Source of the DNA: Chlamydiia bacterium
Lineage (GTDB): Bacteria; Chlamydiota; Chlamydiia; Chlamydiales; 2-12-FULL-49-11
Assembly (NCBI GenBank): GCA_022601435.1
Contig: JAJACQ010000012.1
Coordinates: 54,615-118,614, forward strand
DNA length: 64,000 nucleotides
Direction: 5' to 3'
In this document: piece after piece, positions 26,838 through 35,539 of the stretch
Numbering within the stretch: the stretch's first letter is position 1
How the letters are laid out: each line of letters begins with the position of its first letter
Notes under the pieces: model-generated
The model's input: the letters and a program-made list of their open reading frames with translations, nothing else
Told to the model about the DNA's origin: nothing
Database searches by the model: none
Translations under genes and position numbers: made by a program

Positions 26838-29356
26838 CAGACACTATTTCCACAACTCCCATGATGAAGCAATGGCATGATTGTAAAAAAGAGGCAGGCT
26901 CTGCTCTTTTACTTTTTAGACTCGGAGATTTCTATGAATCCTTTAATGAAGATGCAGAGATTTTAGCAAACACCTTGATGATCACATTAACCAAGCGTCA
27001 AGAGATCCAAATGGCTGGCATTCCTGTTAGATCAATTGATGGCTATTTAGAAAAACTTATTGATCATGGTTTATCAGTTGCAATCGCAGAGCAAACTCAA
27101 AACCCTAAAGACGTTAAAGGTATCGTTGGGAGGAAAGTCACTCGTGTATTAACTCCTGCGACTTTTACAAGCTCAAAAGATCAAAATTCTGGATCAAATA
27201 ATTTTTTATTGGCCATTTCTCATCTTAATAAATCATACAGCATCTCTTATACAGACACCTCTACCTCAGAATTTTTCTTTTCAAGCTTTACAGATTCTGA
27301 ATCAATGATCAATGAAATTGAAAGAATTAACCCAAAAGAGATTTTAATTGATTCAAAACTCAAAGACAAAACGCTTCCCTTTTTAAAAACGATCGAATCA
27401 CAGATTAATGCCCAGCTCATCTCAGTTGATTCTTTTTATTTTGATCATAAAATGTGTATTGATAAATTACATAAACATCTAAAAGTTGCCTCTCTTGACG
27501 GCTTTGGGCTGAAGGGTGAAACAAGCTCTATTAACGCATGTGGTGCTTTATTCTTTTATTTGGAAAATGAAATTTTCTTTGATACAAGCAGCATCTCTTC
27601 CATCAAAAAGCGAGATACAGCCAAATTCTTAAGGCTTGATCATGCAGCTTTATCTCATCTTGAGATTTTTTCAAGCACCTCAGGCTCGTCACTTTTTGAA
27701 GTTATGAACTACACTAAGACTGCAATGGGAGAAAGACTTTTAAAGAACTCCCTTCTTTATCCATTGATTAACTCTGATGCAATTAAAAAAAGACAATCCT
27801 TCATAAAAGAGCTTTTAGAACAAGATGTTGATCTTTCAAAAGACTTGAAAGGGATAAAAGATATTGAACGATTAATGACAAAGATTGGATCAGGACGAGC
27901 AAACCCTGCAGATCTATTTTTCTTAAGCTCTTCTTTAGATAAAATCCCAGGGATCATCAAGACTTTATCAAACACTTTATCTATAATGACCAAAAGCTTC
28001 TCCCCTCTTGACCTTGTAAGCACAATCTTAAACACTCTCGCTATTTCTGAATCTGAATATTTCATCGCCCAAGGAGTTAATGAAGAACTCGATCATCTAA
28101 AAGCTCTAGAGAAAAATTCCACAGCTCTTTTGAAAAACTATGAGGATAGATGTAAAGAGAATCTAGGAATTAAGACGCTCAAAATTGGGCATTCTCGTTC
28201 CTTTGGATATTATTTAGAAGTGTCTAATAAATCCAAGCACCTTGTTCCTAATTCTTTTATCAGGAAGCAAACACTTGTTAATGGCGAGCGCTACATCACA
28301 GATGAACTACAAGAATTAGAAAGTAAAATTCTTTCTGCTAAAGAACAAGCTTTGAGCCTTGAGCAGAAGATATTTGTAGATCTAGTTAACCTTTGTATAG
28401 ACCATCAAAAAGAAATCTTCGAACAAGCAAAACTCATTGCCAAAATTGACCTTGTCCACTCTCTTAAAACAAAAGCACTATCCCGTGGCTACATTTGCCC
28501 AGAAGTAAATGAGGGATTCGACATTGAAATTGAGCAAGGAGCACATCCGACGCTTCTTCAAATGATGAAGAAGGAAGCTTTCATTCCTAACAACATCTCT
28601 TTAACAAGTGATAAGTTCCTCTCCATTTTAACTGGTCCAAATATGGCTGGTAAATCTACTTATATTAAATCAGTTGCACAACTATCAATTCTTGCACAGA
28701 TTGGATCATTTATTCCTGCAAAAAGCGCAAAGCTCGGGATAGTGGATAAGATTTTTACTCGAATCGGAGCTTTTGATGACTTGCAGCGCGGCCAATCAAC
28801 TTTCATGGTTGAGATGACAGAGACTGCAAACATCTTAAGAAATGCCACAAAGAGATCGCTTATTATTTTAGATGAGATCGGCAGAGGAACAAGCACATAT
28901 GATGGAATAGCACTAGCAAAAAGTATCGCTACATATATATCAAGTGACGTAAAAGCCAAGACTTTATTCGCAACGCACTATCTAGAGCTTACGGATTTAT
29001 CGCAATCACTTGAAAACATAAAAAATATTCGCTCAACTGTATTAGAAGAGGGTGAAAAGATCACATTTTTACATAAGATTGAAGAAGGTAAAGCAGATCA
29101 AAGTTATGGCGTATTTGTAGGTGAACTAGCAGGATTACCTAGACGGGTGATTTTAGAGGCCAAAGAAAATCTTAAAAACCTCTCTTTAGATGAGGATCAA
29201 TCTTCTGTGGTGAAAAAAGCAAAAACCGTGCAATATGATATGTTTACAGAAGAAGAAAAACATCCTATCATTTTAGATCTTGAATCAACAGATGTAGATC
29301 ACCTAACGCCTTTTGAGGCCCTTGAGAAGTTAAATCAATGGAAAAAAAGTCTTTAA
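26834..29356 (+). CDS. mutS: DNA mismatch repair protein MutS
   Basis: An 840-residue MutS. The mismatch-reading N-terminus has LLFRLGDFYESFNEDA with the Phe-x-Glu (here FYESF) at about residues 33-37; the ATPase domain has the Walker A GPNMAGKST (about 601-609), RGQSTFMVEM and ILDEIGRGTSTYDG. It begins in a small upstream gene and overlaps uvrC by 19 bp, so mismatch and nucleotide excision repair genes form one transcript. Length is normal. Confidence 0.97.
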   Translation: MTDTISTTPMMKQWHDCKKEAGSALLLFRLGDFYESFNEDAEILANTLMITLTKRQEIQMAGIPVRSIDGYLEKLIDHGLSVAIAEQTQNPKDVKGIVGRKVTRVLTPATFTSSKDQNSGSNNFLLAISHLNKSYSISYTDTSTSEFFFSSFTDSESMINEIERINPKEILIDSKLKDKTLPFLKTIESQINAQLISVDSFYFDHKMCIDKLHKHLKVASLDGFGLKGETSSINACGALFFYLENEIFFDTSSISSIKKRDTAKFLRLDHAALSHLEIFSSTSGSSLFEVMNYTKTAMGERLLKNSLLYPLINSDAIKKRQSFIKELLEQDVDLSKDLKGIKDIERLMTKIGSGRANPADLFFLSSSLDKIPGIIKTLSNTLSIMTKSFSPLDLVSTILNTLAISESEYFIAQGVNEELDHLKALEKNSTALLKNYEDRCKENLGIKTLKIGHSRSFGYYLEVSNKSKHLVPNSFIRKQTLVNGERYITDELQELESKILSAKEQALSLEQKIFVDLVNLCIDHQKEIFEQAKLIAKIDLVHSLKTKALSRGYICPEVNEGFDIEIEQGAHPTLLQMMKKEAFIPNNISLTSDKFLSILTGPNMAGKSTYIKSVAQLSILAQIGSFIPAKSAKLGIVDKIFTRIGAFDDLQRGQSTFMVEMTETANILRNATKRSLIILDEIGRGTSTYDGIALAKSIATYISSDVKAKTLFATHYLELTDLSQSLENIKNIRSTVLEEGEKITFLHKIEEGKADQSYGVFVGELAGLPRRVILEAKENLKNLSLDEDQSSVVKKAKTVQYDMFTEEEKHPIILDLESTDVDHLTPFEALEKLNQWKKSL

Positions 29357-31137
29357 AAGAATCGCCCTTTGACAACATTCCCGATAAATGCGGTGTTTAT
29401 TTGATGAAGGATCAACATCAAAAGATCCTCTATATTGGGAAAGCCAATAATCTTAAAAAGAGAATGAAGCAATATCAGACAGGTAAAGAGGACACACGTC
29501 TTCAGATTCCTTTTTTGTTAGAAAAAGTTCATTCTGTAGATACCTTCATAACCTTTACAGAAAAAGAAGCGTTGATATTAGAAAACACGTTGATTAAAAA
29601 GCATAAACCCCGCTACAATATTCTCTTAAAAGATGATAAAAACTATACATGTGTTGCTTTAAAGATATCATCTGATTATCCAAGTATTTCATTATTGCGC
29701 TATCCACTTAAAAATGAAAAGGCCTATGCCACATCAAAACCTTTTACAAGCTCTCTTTCTGCAAAGACTCATTATGAGATTATCAGGCGTGTATTTCAAA
29801 TTAGATCATGTTCTGATCAAGAGTTTAAGAATCGAACAAGACCTTGTATTCTCTATAATATCGATAAATGTTCGGCTCCATGCGTAAAAAAATGTACAAA
29901 GAAAGACTATAGCGATTCAGTAAAAGGAGCAAAGCTCTATTTATTAGGTGATACAAAAAAGGTGACAAGCTATTTAAAAGAAGAACGAGCCAAAGCTTCG
30001 CAAGATCTACTCTTTGAAAAGGCAGCTCATTTTCATAAGATGCTTCTTTCAATAGATGGGGTTAAGAGTCATACAGTTTCTGTAACAGCATCAAAGAATA
30101 TAGATGTCTTAGCAATCATTCAAAAATCTGGTTTTTGTATTATCTATAAATTGATTTTTAGAAATAAGCTTTTAGTAGATGGTAAACATTATAGTTTTTC
30201 AAACATCGCTTCAAATACAAATGCTACCCTATCGGCATTCATACATCAGCATTATGAAAAAAATGATGAGAAGCCTGATTATATATTCACGCCAGAAAAG
30301 CTTATTGATGAAAAAGCCCTATCATCCCTTCTAAAGATAAAGATTGAAAATCCAAGGATTGGAGAAAAGAGCAAGCTTGTTTCCCTAGCAATAGAAAATG
30401 CAAGAGAAGTGTTAGAAAGAGAATCTTTACAAGAAGAAAGTTCTGATGAGATATTGATAGAGCTTAAAAGCAAGTTAAAGCTTAAAAATCTGCCCATCAT
30501 GATAGAATGTATAGATACATCATGTCTTTCAGGGAAGGATGCAGTAGCATCAGTTGTTGTATTCAAGCATGGGATTCCAGAAAGATCGCTCTACAGAAAT
30601 TATCATATAGATTCTAAAGTTTATTCAGATGATATCTCAGCAATGAAAGAGGTTATAAAGCGTCGGTATAGTAAGATAAAGACCTATCCAGATCTTATAA
30701 TAATAGATGGAGGAAAAGGTCAGCTCGGCATCTTAGATAAAGGATTAAAAGAACTCAACATAATAAATATAGAGATTGCAGCGCTTACAAAGGAACAAAG
30801 TCGTCATGATAAAGGTCTCACAAAAGAGCGGATATTTACTCCCAACCAAAAAGAAGCTTATACATTTGATAGGCATAGCCACCTTCTCTTCTTCTTACAA
30901 AATATTCGTGATGAGGCACATAGGCGCGCCATCACCTTTCACAGAAAAAAGAAGGTGAAAAATTCAATAGCTTCCCTCCTCGATGTCATCGAGGGAATAG
31001 GACCAAAAAAGAAGCAGCTACTGCTTAAGACTTTCGGTTCAATAAATGGAATCAAAAATGCTTCCGATGAAGAACTCCTTGCTCTCCCCTCCATCTCCAA
31101 GACCGACCTAAAAAACCTCCGCGATATTATTGTCTAG
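29338..31137 (+). CDS. uvrC: Excinuclease ABC subunit C
   Basis: A 599-residue UvrC. The N-terminal GIY-YIG nuclease reads GVYLMKDQHQKILYIGKANNL (in two parts, residues about 18-38); the C-terminal nuclease has IIIDGGKGQL (about 453) and EAHRRAITFHR; a helix-hairpin-helix (IEGIGPKKKQLLLKTFGS) closes the protein. It makes both cuts in nucleotide excision repair. Family A repeat DNA begins right after the stop codon. Confidence 0.96.
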   Translation: MEKKSLKESPFDNIPDKCGVYLMKDQHQKILYIGKANNLKKRMKQYQTGKEDTRLQIPFLLEKVHSVDTFITFTEKEALILENTLIKKHKPRYNILLKDDKNYTCVALKISSDYPSISLLRYPLKNEKAYATSKPFTSSLSAKTHYEIIRRVFQIRSCSDQEFKNRTRPCILYNIDKCSAPCVKKCTKKDYSDSVKGAKLYLLGDTKKVTSYLKEERAKASQDLLFEKAAHFHKMLLSIDGVKSHTVSVTASKNIDVLAIIQKSGFCIIYKLIFRNKLLVDGKHYSFSNIASNTNATLSAFIHQHYEKNDEKPDYIFTPEKLIDEKALSSLLKIKIENPRIGEKSKLVSLAIENAREVLERESLQEESSDEILIELKSKLKLKNLPIMIECIDTSCLSGKDAVASVVVFKHGIPERSLYRNYHIDSKVYSDDISAMKEVIKRRYSKIKTYPDLIIIDGGKGQLGILDKGLKELNIINIEIAALTKEQSRHDKGLTKERIFTPNQKEAYTFDRHSHLLFFLQNIRDEAHRRAITFHRKKKVKNSIASLLDVIEGIGPKKKQLLLKTFGSINGIKNASDEELLALPSISKTDLKNLRDIIV

Positions 31138-31138
31138 T

Positions 31139-31212
31139 CTTGGGGCTCGGCCCCAAACCCCGGGAAGGCTCAAAGACCCTCTCCAAACCCATGCTTGCTT
31201 TTTTTTTATCAA
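31139..31212. repeat. Family A GC-hairpin repeat after uvrC
   Basis: TTGGGGCTCGGCCCCAA is a perfect hairpin immediately after the uvrC stop, followed by an ACCCTCTCCAAACCCATGCTTG segment and T-rich tail as in the other copies. It may also serve as the uvrC terminator. Confidence 0.6.
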
Positions 31213-31385
31213 AAAGAAACAAAAAATTAAGAAATTAAATAATTCTAATTCTAATATTATCGAATTTAATTATGATTCTTTCAGTTATTAAACACATATT
31301 CCGAGCTTAAGCATGGCATTTGCATGTATTTCGCCCTTTCAAATTTGAAGTGCAACATTTGAGAAATAGGGATACTTAAAAAAAC

Positions 31386-31510
31386 AGAGGGTCATGCCTG
31401 CAATTCTGCAATTTGCATTTAAATGAAAGACTAACTCCATATGCAGTCTAATATTGATAATATTAAAAAACGGAACGTTTCAAATTGCAGAATTGCAGGC
31501 ATGACCCTCT
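31386..31510. mobile_element. 125-bp element with perfect 30-bp terminal inverted repeats
   Basis: The left arm (31386-31415), starting AGAGGGTCATGCCTGC, is exactly complementary to the right arm (31481-31510), ending GCAGGCATGACCCTCT. The 65 bp between has no gene. The size and ends resemble a miniature inverted-repeat transposable element; no clear target duplication is seen. The rest of 31213-31616 is AT-rich with no recognisable gene. Confidence 0.65.
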
Positions 31511-31616
31511 AAATATAAATTTTAAAAAAGATGGAATTATTAGCTATTTCTTATTTTTTGCGATGCAAAAAATCATATAGGAGGTTGTTAAGGGTCTTTG
31601 ATCCTTGACATACGAA

Positions 31617-32096
31617 TTATGAGGTGATGAATTCTTCCATCTCTTCACTTAAGTCGGCCGCGTCTAGTTCGTCTTCTGATTGAGTCTCTTCGAGGCGAGG
31701 CTTTTCTAGTAAAAGATTTTTAAATACTACATGAACAGAAGAGACATAAAGGCCAGTTAGTCTTGTAATCTCTGAAACGATCTTGTCTTGAATTTCTGCA
31801 GATTTTTCTGGAAGTGAGATTCCGTAGTAAACGTTAAGCTCAACTTTAATGCTAACAGATAGATTTTTAGGGTCTTGCTCTACATAGATACCTTTAATTC
31901 TTTCAAGACCTTCACGGCCCAAAAGGTTATCCATTAAAGTTCCTTCTAAAAGAGCTATACCCTCAATGCCCGATAAGCACTTGATTGTAATCGATTGAAA
32001 TACACGAGTCTCGATATCCCTGATAAAAATTGTCTCAGGCACATCAATCTCTTTTGTATCTATATCTTCAAAATTGTCTAATTCATCATCGCTCAT
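31617..32096 (-). CDS. Asp23/Gls24 family envelope stress-type protein
   Basis: A 159-residue acidic protein whose centre (residues about 25-125) matches the Asp23/Gls24 (DUF322) pattern: ETRVFQSITIKCLSGIEGI, a long IKVELNVYYGISLPEKSAEIQDKIVSEI stretch (two pieces) and a LTGLYVSSVHVVF end. In Firmicutes these proteins sit at the membrane under stress; in chlamydiae the role is unknown. The tail is Glu/Asp-rich. It is flanked by repeat DNA downstream and reads away from the GYF_2 gene. Confidence 0.75.
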   Translation of the reverse strand: MSDDELDNFEDIDTKEIDVPETIFIRDIETRVFQSITIKCLSGIEGIALLEGTLMDNLLGREGLERIKGIYVEQDPKNLSVSIKVELNVYYGISLPEKSAEIQDKIVSEITRLTGLYVSSVHVVFKNLLLEKPRLEETQSEDELDAADLSEEMEEFITS

Positions 32097-32296
32097 AGCT
32101 ATCTCCAGAACATTTCCATTAGGATTGTCCTGTATTTACCATTTTTTTCGCAATAATTAAATACCTTATTTTGTAAAAAATTTTTTTGAACCCCTTGAAG
32201 TTCAATTGGTATTAAACTCTTATATACTATATACTCAACAAATTGTTTCCTAAAAGAGAAAAAAGTTATAGGATGCAACTATATATGGAGATATCT

Positions 32297-32800
32297 ATGA
32301 ATGAGCCTAGCACCCTTTTTACATTATTAGTTTTAATTGTATCTACCTTAATTACAATACTTTGCTACTCAATAGCTAAAAAAAAGAAACGGAATGAGTT
32401 TTTATGGGCTTTCTTAGGATTTTTCTTTGGAGTCTTTTCCTTATTGGTCATTTTATTCCTACCGGCTAAAAAAGGCTCTAAACAACGCGTTAAAGAGACT
32501 CCTGCTCCAATTACATCTATGGAGAATGAGTCCGCAGAAGCCTTGCCTGATGATGGCACCTTCGAAATGCCTCGAGCTCCCCGCATATCAGGAAGTAAAG
32601 TCCTAAACTGGTATTACATAGACTCAACAAATGATAACAATATCCAAGGACCTCTCCCAATAGATGAATTTCGCAAAGAGATTCATGCAAAACACTTAGA
32701 CGACTCTTTATATATCTGGTGCGAAGAATTTGAAGAATGGACTCAAATCTGTGACTTCTCAAATGCCTCCCTACTTTTGGATGCTGACTTTATTGAGTAA
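32297..32800 (+). CDS. Membrane protein with GYF_2 (DUF4339) domain
   Basis: About 167 residues from the ATG at 32297, which has a GGAG site six bases upstream; the frame is open further up to 32243. Two N-terminal hydrophobic segments (about 8-24 and 35-50) separated by a KKKKR loop anchor it. The C-terminal 60 residues read NWYYIDSTND ... GPLPIDEFR ... LYIWCEEFEEWTQI, the pattern of GYF_2 domains, which bind peptides or partners. Function is unknown. It opens the accessory region that continues with the three paralogues. Confidence 0.65.
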   Translation: MNEPSTLFTLLVLIVSTLITILCYSIAKKKKRNEFLWAFLGFFFGVFSLLVILFLPAKKGSKQRVKETPAPITSMENESAEALPDDGTFEMPRAPRISGSKVLNWYYIDSTNDNNIQGPLPIDEFRKEIHAKHLDDSLYIWCEEFEEWTQICDFSNASLLLDADFIE

Positions 32801-32927
32801 AGTGTATATTTAAAATTTTAAATTTAAACATCAAATCGGGTTTATTAATTTTAAAGAATATTTTACGTAATTAATTAATTTGAATATTATAACTAATTAA
32901 TTAATTAACCTTTTTATAGTTAATTCA

Positions 32928-32956
32928 TTGATTAAAACTCAAACATTCCCCATAAT
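32928..32956 (+). promoter_or_regulatory. Promoter of IQ-motif protein gene
   Basis: TTGATT (32928-32933), 17-bp spacer, CATAAT (32951-32956). A GAGG ribosome site precedes the ATG at 32998. The same TTGAnn / CATAAT pattern precedes the two downstream paralogues. Confidence 0.5.
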
Positions 32957-32997
32957 TAACAGTGAAATTAATAACAATTTACATAATGAGGTAAATC

Positions 32998-33741
32998 ATG
33001 TCACAAGTAAACTTAAGCTCAGCATCAGCATCTAGCATTGAAATGACTGTTGTTGCAAATCACACACTAAACCATACTGAAAAAGAAGATCCGATTACTC
33101 TTGCTGCAGGAATGTTCAAAAAAGCAGAAAATGACTACAATAAAGCTCAACATGATCTTTCTCTAAGAGTAAAACCTTGGGCTGAGCAGATTTTTGACGG
33201 AACTCTAGAAAGTGCACAGGGTAGAGTAAGAGCTGTAGTAGCTGCAATTGCCTATGTAGTGCTTGCTGTTATTACAGCTGGTATTTCTGTGGGAATTGAT
33301 TATCTAGTTGCTCACCTTCAATCAAAACATTTAGAAAAGCAAGAAGAGGGCGCTACAAATATTCAAGCTTTAGCTCGTGGCTTCCTTGTAAGAAAAGCTC
33401 AAAAAGATGAAGCATCAGCAGCAAATATTCAAGCTTTAGCTCGTGGCTTCCTTGTAAGAAAAGCTCAAAAAGATGAAGCATCAGCTGCTGCAGCAACAAA
33501 AATACAAGCCGTACTTCGTGCAGGACTTCAGAGAAGAGAGGCTCTTAGAAGACATTTAGATCCTGCTACTCATGCAACACCCACACAAGAAGCTACTAAC
33601 AACACCGCTGAGCAGAATATAAAATCTACTCCTTTAACTGCAATACATGTAGAAAATAGTGGGGGCAATAATAATGGATTGAATCAACTGTATTTAGATG
33701 CTAAAAACGGTTTAAGAGGCAACTATTTAAAAAACCTCTAA
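32998..33741 (+). CDS. Membrane-anchored protein with tandem IQ (calmodulin-binding) motifs
   Basis: A 247-residue protein. A Ser-rich N-terminus is followed by a WAEQIF motif (61-66) and a hydrophobic segment (about 78-107) shared with the next two genes. The tail has two identical 22-residue units (122-143, 144-165), each with IQALARGFLVRK, a textbook IQ motif (IQxxxRGxxxR), and a third degenerate IQAVLRAGLQRR (169-180). IQ motifs bind calmodulin-type proteins in eukaryotes and are rare in bacteria. I infer a secreted host-directed protein; secretion is not shown. A terminator follows. Confidence 0.75.
   Translation: MSQVNLSSASASSIEMTVVANHTLNHTEKEDPITLAAGMFKKAENDYNKAQHDLSLRVKPWAEQIFDGTLESAQGRVRAVVAAIAYVVLAVITAGISVGIDYLVAHLQSKHLEKQEEGATNIQALARGFLVRKAQKDEASAANIQALARGFLVRKAQKDEASAAAATKIQAVLRAGLQRREALRRHLDPATHATPTQEATNNTAEQNIKSTPLTAIHVENSGGNNNGLNQLYLDAKNGLRGNYLKNL
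33361..33492 (+). repeat. 66-bp tandem duplication encoding IQ motifs
   Basis: Two near-identical 66-bp units (33361-33426 and 33427-33492), each 22 codons, differ only at the last bases. A diverged third IQ motif begins at 33502. Near identity suggests recent duplication. Confidence 0.9.
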
Positions 33742-33842
33742 ACTTTAAATGAACTGCAGCCTTAAGTTACATAGTATGCAACGAATGGCAAAAGTGCGCC
33801 AGGTGAATCCTGAAAACAAAGCCATTTAAATTTAGTCTTATT

Positions 33843-33867
33843 GCCCTTCCTCTGAAGGGCATTTTTT
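33843..33867 (+). terminator. Terminator after IQ-motif gene
   Basis: Perfect 7-bp stem GCCCTTC-ctct-GAAGGGC (33843-33860) followed by ATTTTTT. The rest of the gap to 34042 is AT-rich and holds the next promoter. Confidence 0.85.
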
Positions 33868-33971
33868 ATCACTAAAATCAAAGAAAATAATTTGAATTAA
33901 AAATTTTATATATAATTTAAATTTTTAGTTATTATAAAATTAAAATTTATTTACTAATAAACTAAATCCTC

Positions 33972-34001
33972 TTGATAATAAACTGTTAATACAAGCATAA
34001 T
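33972..34001 (+). promoter_or_regulatory. Promoter of WH2/proline-rich protein gene
   Basis: TTGATA (33972-33977), 18-bp spacer, CATAAT (33996-34001). An AGAGG ribosome site precedes the ATG at 34042. Confidence 0.5.
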
Positions 34002-34041
34002 AGTATTATTAAAACATAAATATAAAAAAACAGAGGTTCCT

Positions 34042-35274
34042 ATGAGCAATCCAATAATATCAACAAATGGAGATACTTCAGTTCTTCCTCCAAGCATTCA
34101 ACTAGAGACTCCGCCTAAAGTAGAATCATGGGCAAAGCAGATTTTCACAAAATCACCTGCTGAGAACGCTCTTGTAAACAAAGTAGGAAAAGTTGGTCGA
34201 GGCCTTATCGCATTTGCTTATACAGTTTTTGCTTTAATCTCAGGCGGCCTTTCTATAGGAATTGATCTCCTTGTTTCTCATATCAGAAATAATAAATCTA
34301 GCACACCTTCTAATCCAACAAGTCCAACAAGTCCAACAAGTCCAACAAGTCCAACAAGTCCAACAAGTCCAACAAGTCCAACAAGTCCAACAAACTCAAT
34401 TGACTCAATTGACTCAATTGACTCAAAAGATCCTACAGTCACACCTACTGTATCAACTACTGTATCAACTACGGGATCAACTAAAACCTCACTTACAGCA
34501 ATACCCACAGTAACACACACAATCTCACCTACAGTATCTGCTAAAACATCACCAGCTGGAACTCCAACAAGTCAAGGCGCTCAGTCAACCGAACCAAGTG
34601 AGGATGAAGCCCCCACACAGGCAGAACTGTTAGCAGCAGCTGTAAAAAATTCTTTAGGAGCGATGATAAAGAGATTTGGTAAAGATGACGTTACTAATGC
34701 GGTAATACGTGAACTAAGAATCAATCAAAATTCAATTGCATCTCCACTTCCAGGAGCGATACCTCCTCCACCTCCGGGAATGATACCTCCTCCACCTCCG
34801 GGAATGATACCTCCTCCACCTCCGGGCAATGTTCCTCCTACAGCAAAAATGACTGTCAAGCAAAGAATAGAGCAAAGAGCTATTACAGAGTTGATTGCTC
34901 GCAAACAAAGAGAAGGTACAATAATTAACGAGGCAGAAGCAAGACGCATTTTAAATCCTGGCAGTAATAGTAACTCACAAAGTGACTTACTTGCAGAAAT
35001 TAGAGCAGGTGGAAACCTTACTAAAGGTAGAAAGCGCCGTCGAAATAAGAAACAAAAGAAACCACTTACTATTGCAGAGCAAATTGTACTCAAGCGACAA
35101 GGCAAAAAAAACCTATCACCTGCAGCTATTGAAGCTCAGCTTAATAAACGTAGAAGTAAAGCTAGTTCAGATCAAAAAGCAAAAAAAACCCCACTCGAAC
35201 TTATGCAAGAAAGCAAGGCTAGAAAAGCTGCTAAGCAAGCCGCGAAAAATGATAAAGTACCTCAGAAGACTTAA
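34042..35274 (+). CDS. Membrane-anchored proline-rich protein with WH2-like motif; candidate actin-binding effector
   Basis: A 410-residue protein. Residues about 28-82 carry the shared WAKQIF motif and hydrophobic segment. Then come eight PTS triplets (92-115), three SID units, a Ser/Thr/Pro linker, three 8-residue blocks of the form xIPPPPPG (239-262, profilin-ligand-like), and [14 protein letters not shown] (315-328), which fits the WH2 actin-binding consensus LLxxIRxGxxLK. The tail is strongly basic. Proline block followed by WH2 is the order in WASP/formin-type actin nucleators. Actin activity is inference. The C-terminus may be frameshifted (see 35230-35365). Confidence 0.75.
   Translation: MSNPIISTNGDTSVLPPSIQLETPPKVESWAKQIFTKSPAENALVNKVGKVGRGLIAFAYTVFALISGGLSIGIDLLVSHIRNNKSSTPSNPTSPTSPTSPTSPTSPTSPTSPTSPTNSIDSIDSIDSKDPTVTPTVSTTVSTTGSTKTSLTAIPTVTHTISPTVSAKTSPAGTPTSQGAQSTEPSEDEAPTQAELLAAAVKNSLGAMIKRFGKDDVTNAVIRELRINQNSIASPLPGAIPPPPPGMIPPPPPGMIPPPPPGNVPPTAKMTVKQRIEQRAITELIARKQREGTIINEAEARRILNPGSNSNSQSDLLAEIRAGGNLTKGRKRRRNKKQKKPLTIAEQIVLKRQGKKNLSPAAIEAQLNKRRSKASSDQKAKKTPLELMQESKARKAAKQAAKNDKVPQKT
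34315..34386 (+). repeat. 9-bp tandem repeat (PTS) x8
   Basis: CCAACAAGT is repeated eight times without change, then followed by three copies of a related 9-bp unit encoding SID (to about 34425). The unit keeps frame, so copy-number change would alter linker length but not reading. Confidence 0.9.
34756..34827 (+). repeat. 24-bp tandem repeat encoding proline blocks x3
   Basis: Three 24-bp units (34756, 34780, 34804) each encode an 8-residue block with five prolines and a closing glycine; the last two are almost identical in DNA. Confidence 0.9.
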
Positions 35275-35415
35275 GCAAAATAAGGTAGATCTATTGGATG
35301 CACGAAGAGCATCCATGGCTTGTCACATGGTTCGCTCTGACGATGATTCTGATGATGGTAATTGATAAGATTAACTTGATTAATTCAAAAAATTAGTAAT
35401 GTTTGCTAAATCTTG

Positions 35416-35447
35416 AAAAGCCTTTCTATATAGAAGGGCTTTTTTAT
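35416..35447 (+). terminator. Terminator after WH2-like gene
   Basis: AAAAGCC-t-TTCTA-ta-TAGAA-g-GGCTTTT stem followed by a T run, placed after the alternate-frame end (35365). Confidence 0.75.
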
Positions 35448-35478
35448 TATTAGAAACAAAAATTAACGATTAATAATA

Positions 35479-35507
35479 TTGAAAATTAATTAATAATAAC
35501 CCATAAT
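35479..35507 (+). promoter_or_regulatory. Promoter of third paralogue
   Basis: TTGAAA (35479-35484), 17-bp spacer, CATAAT (35502-35507), followed by TAGGTG before the start codon. Confidence 0.5.
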
Positions 35508-35539
35508 AAGAGCTTGATTAAACTAAAAAGTAGGTGAAT

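Noticed and set aside
31386..31510. Terminator of uvrC
   Set aside because: A 30-bp perfect stem with a 65-bp loop and no T run, 250 bp past the gene, does not look like a terminator.
34315..34425. CRISPR-like array
   Set aside because: The 9-bp units are adjacent with no spacers and are in frame inside a gene.
34278..34520. Antisense frame of simple repeats (VGLVGL...)
   Set aside because: Mirror of the 9-bp PTS array; no start signal.
34880..34960. RPEL-type actin motif in the WH2-like protein
   Set aside because: The stretch [20 protein letters not shown] lacks the RPxxxEL core.
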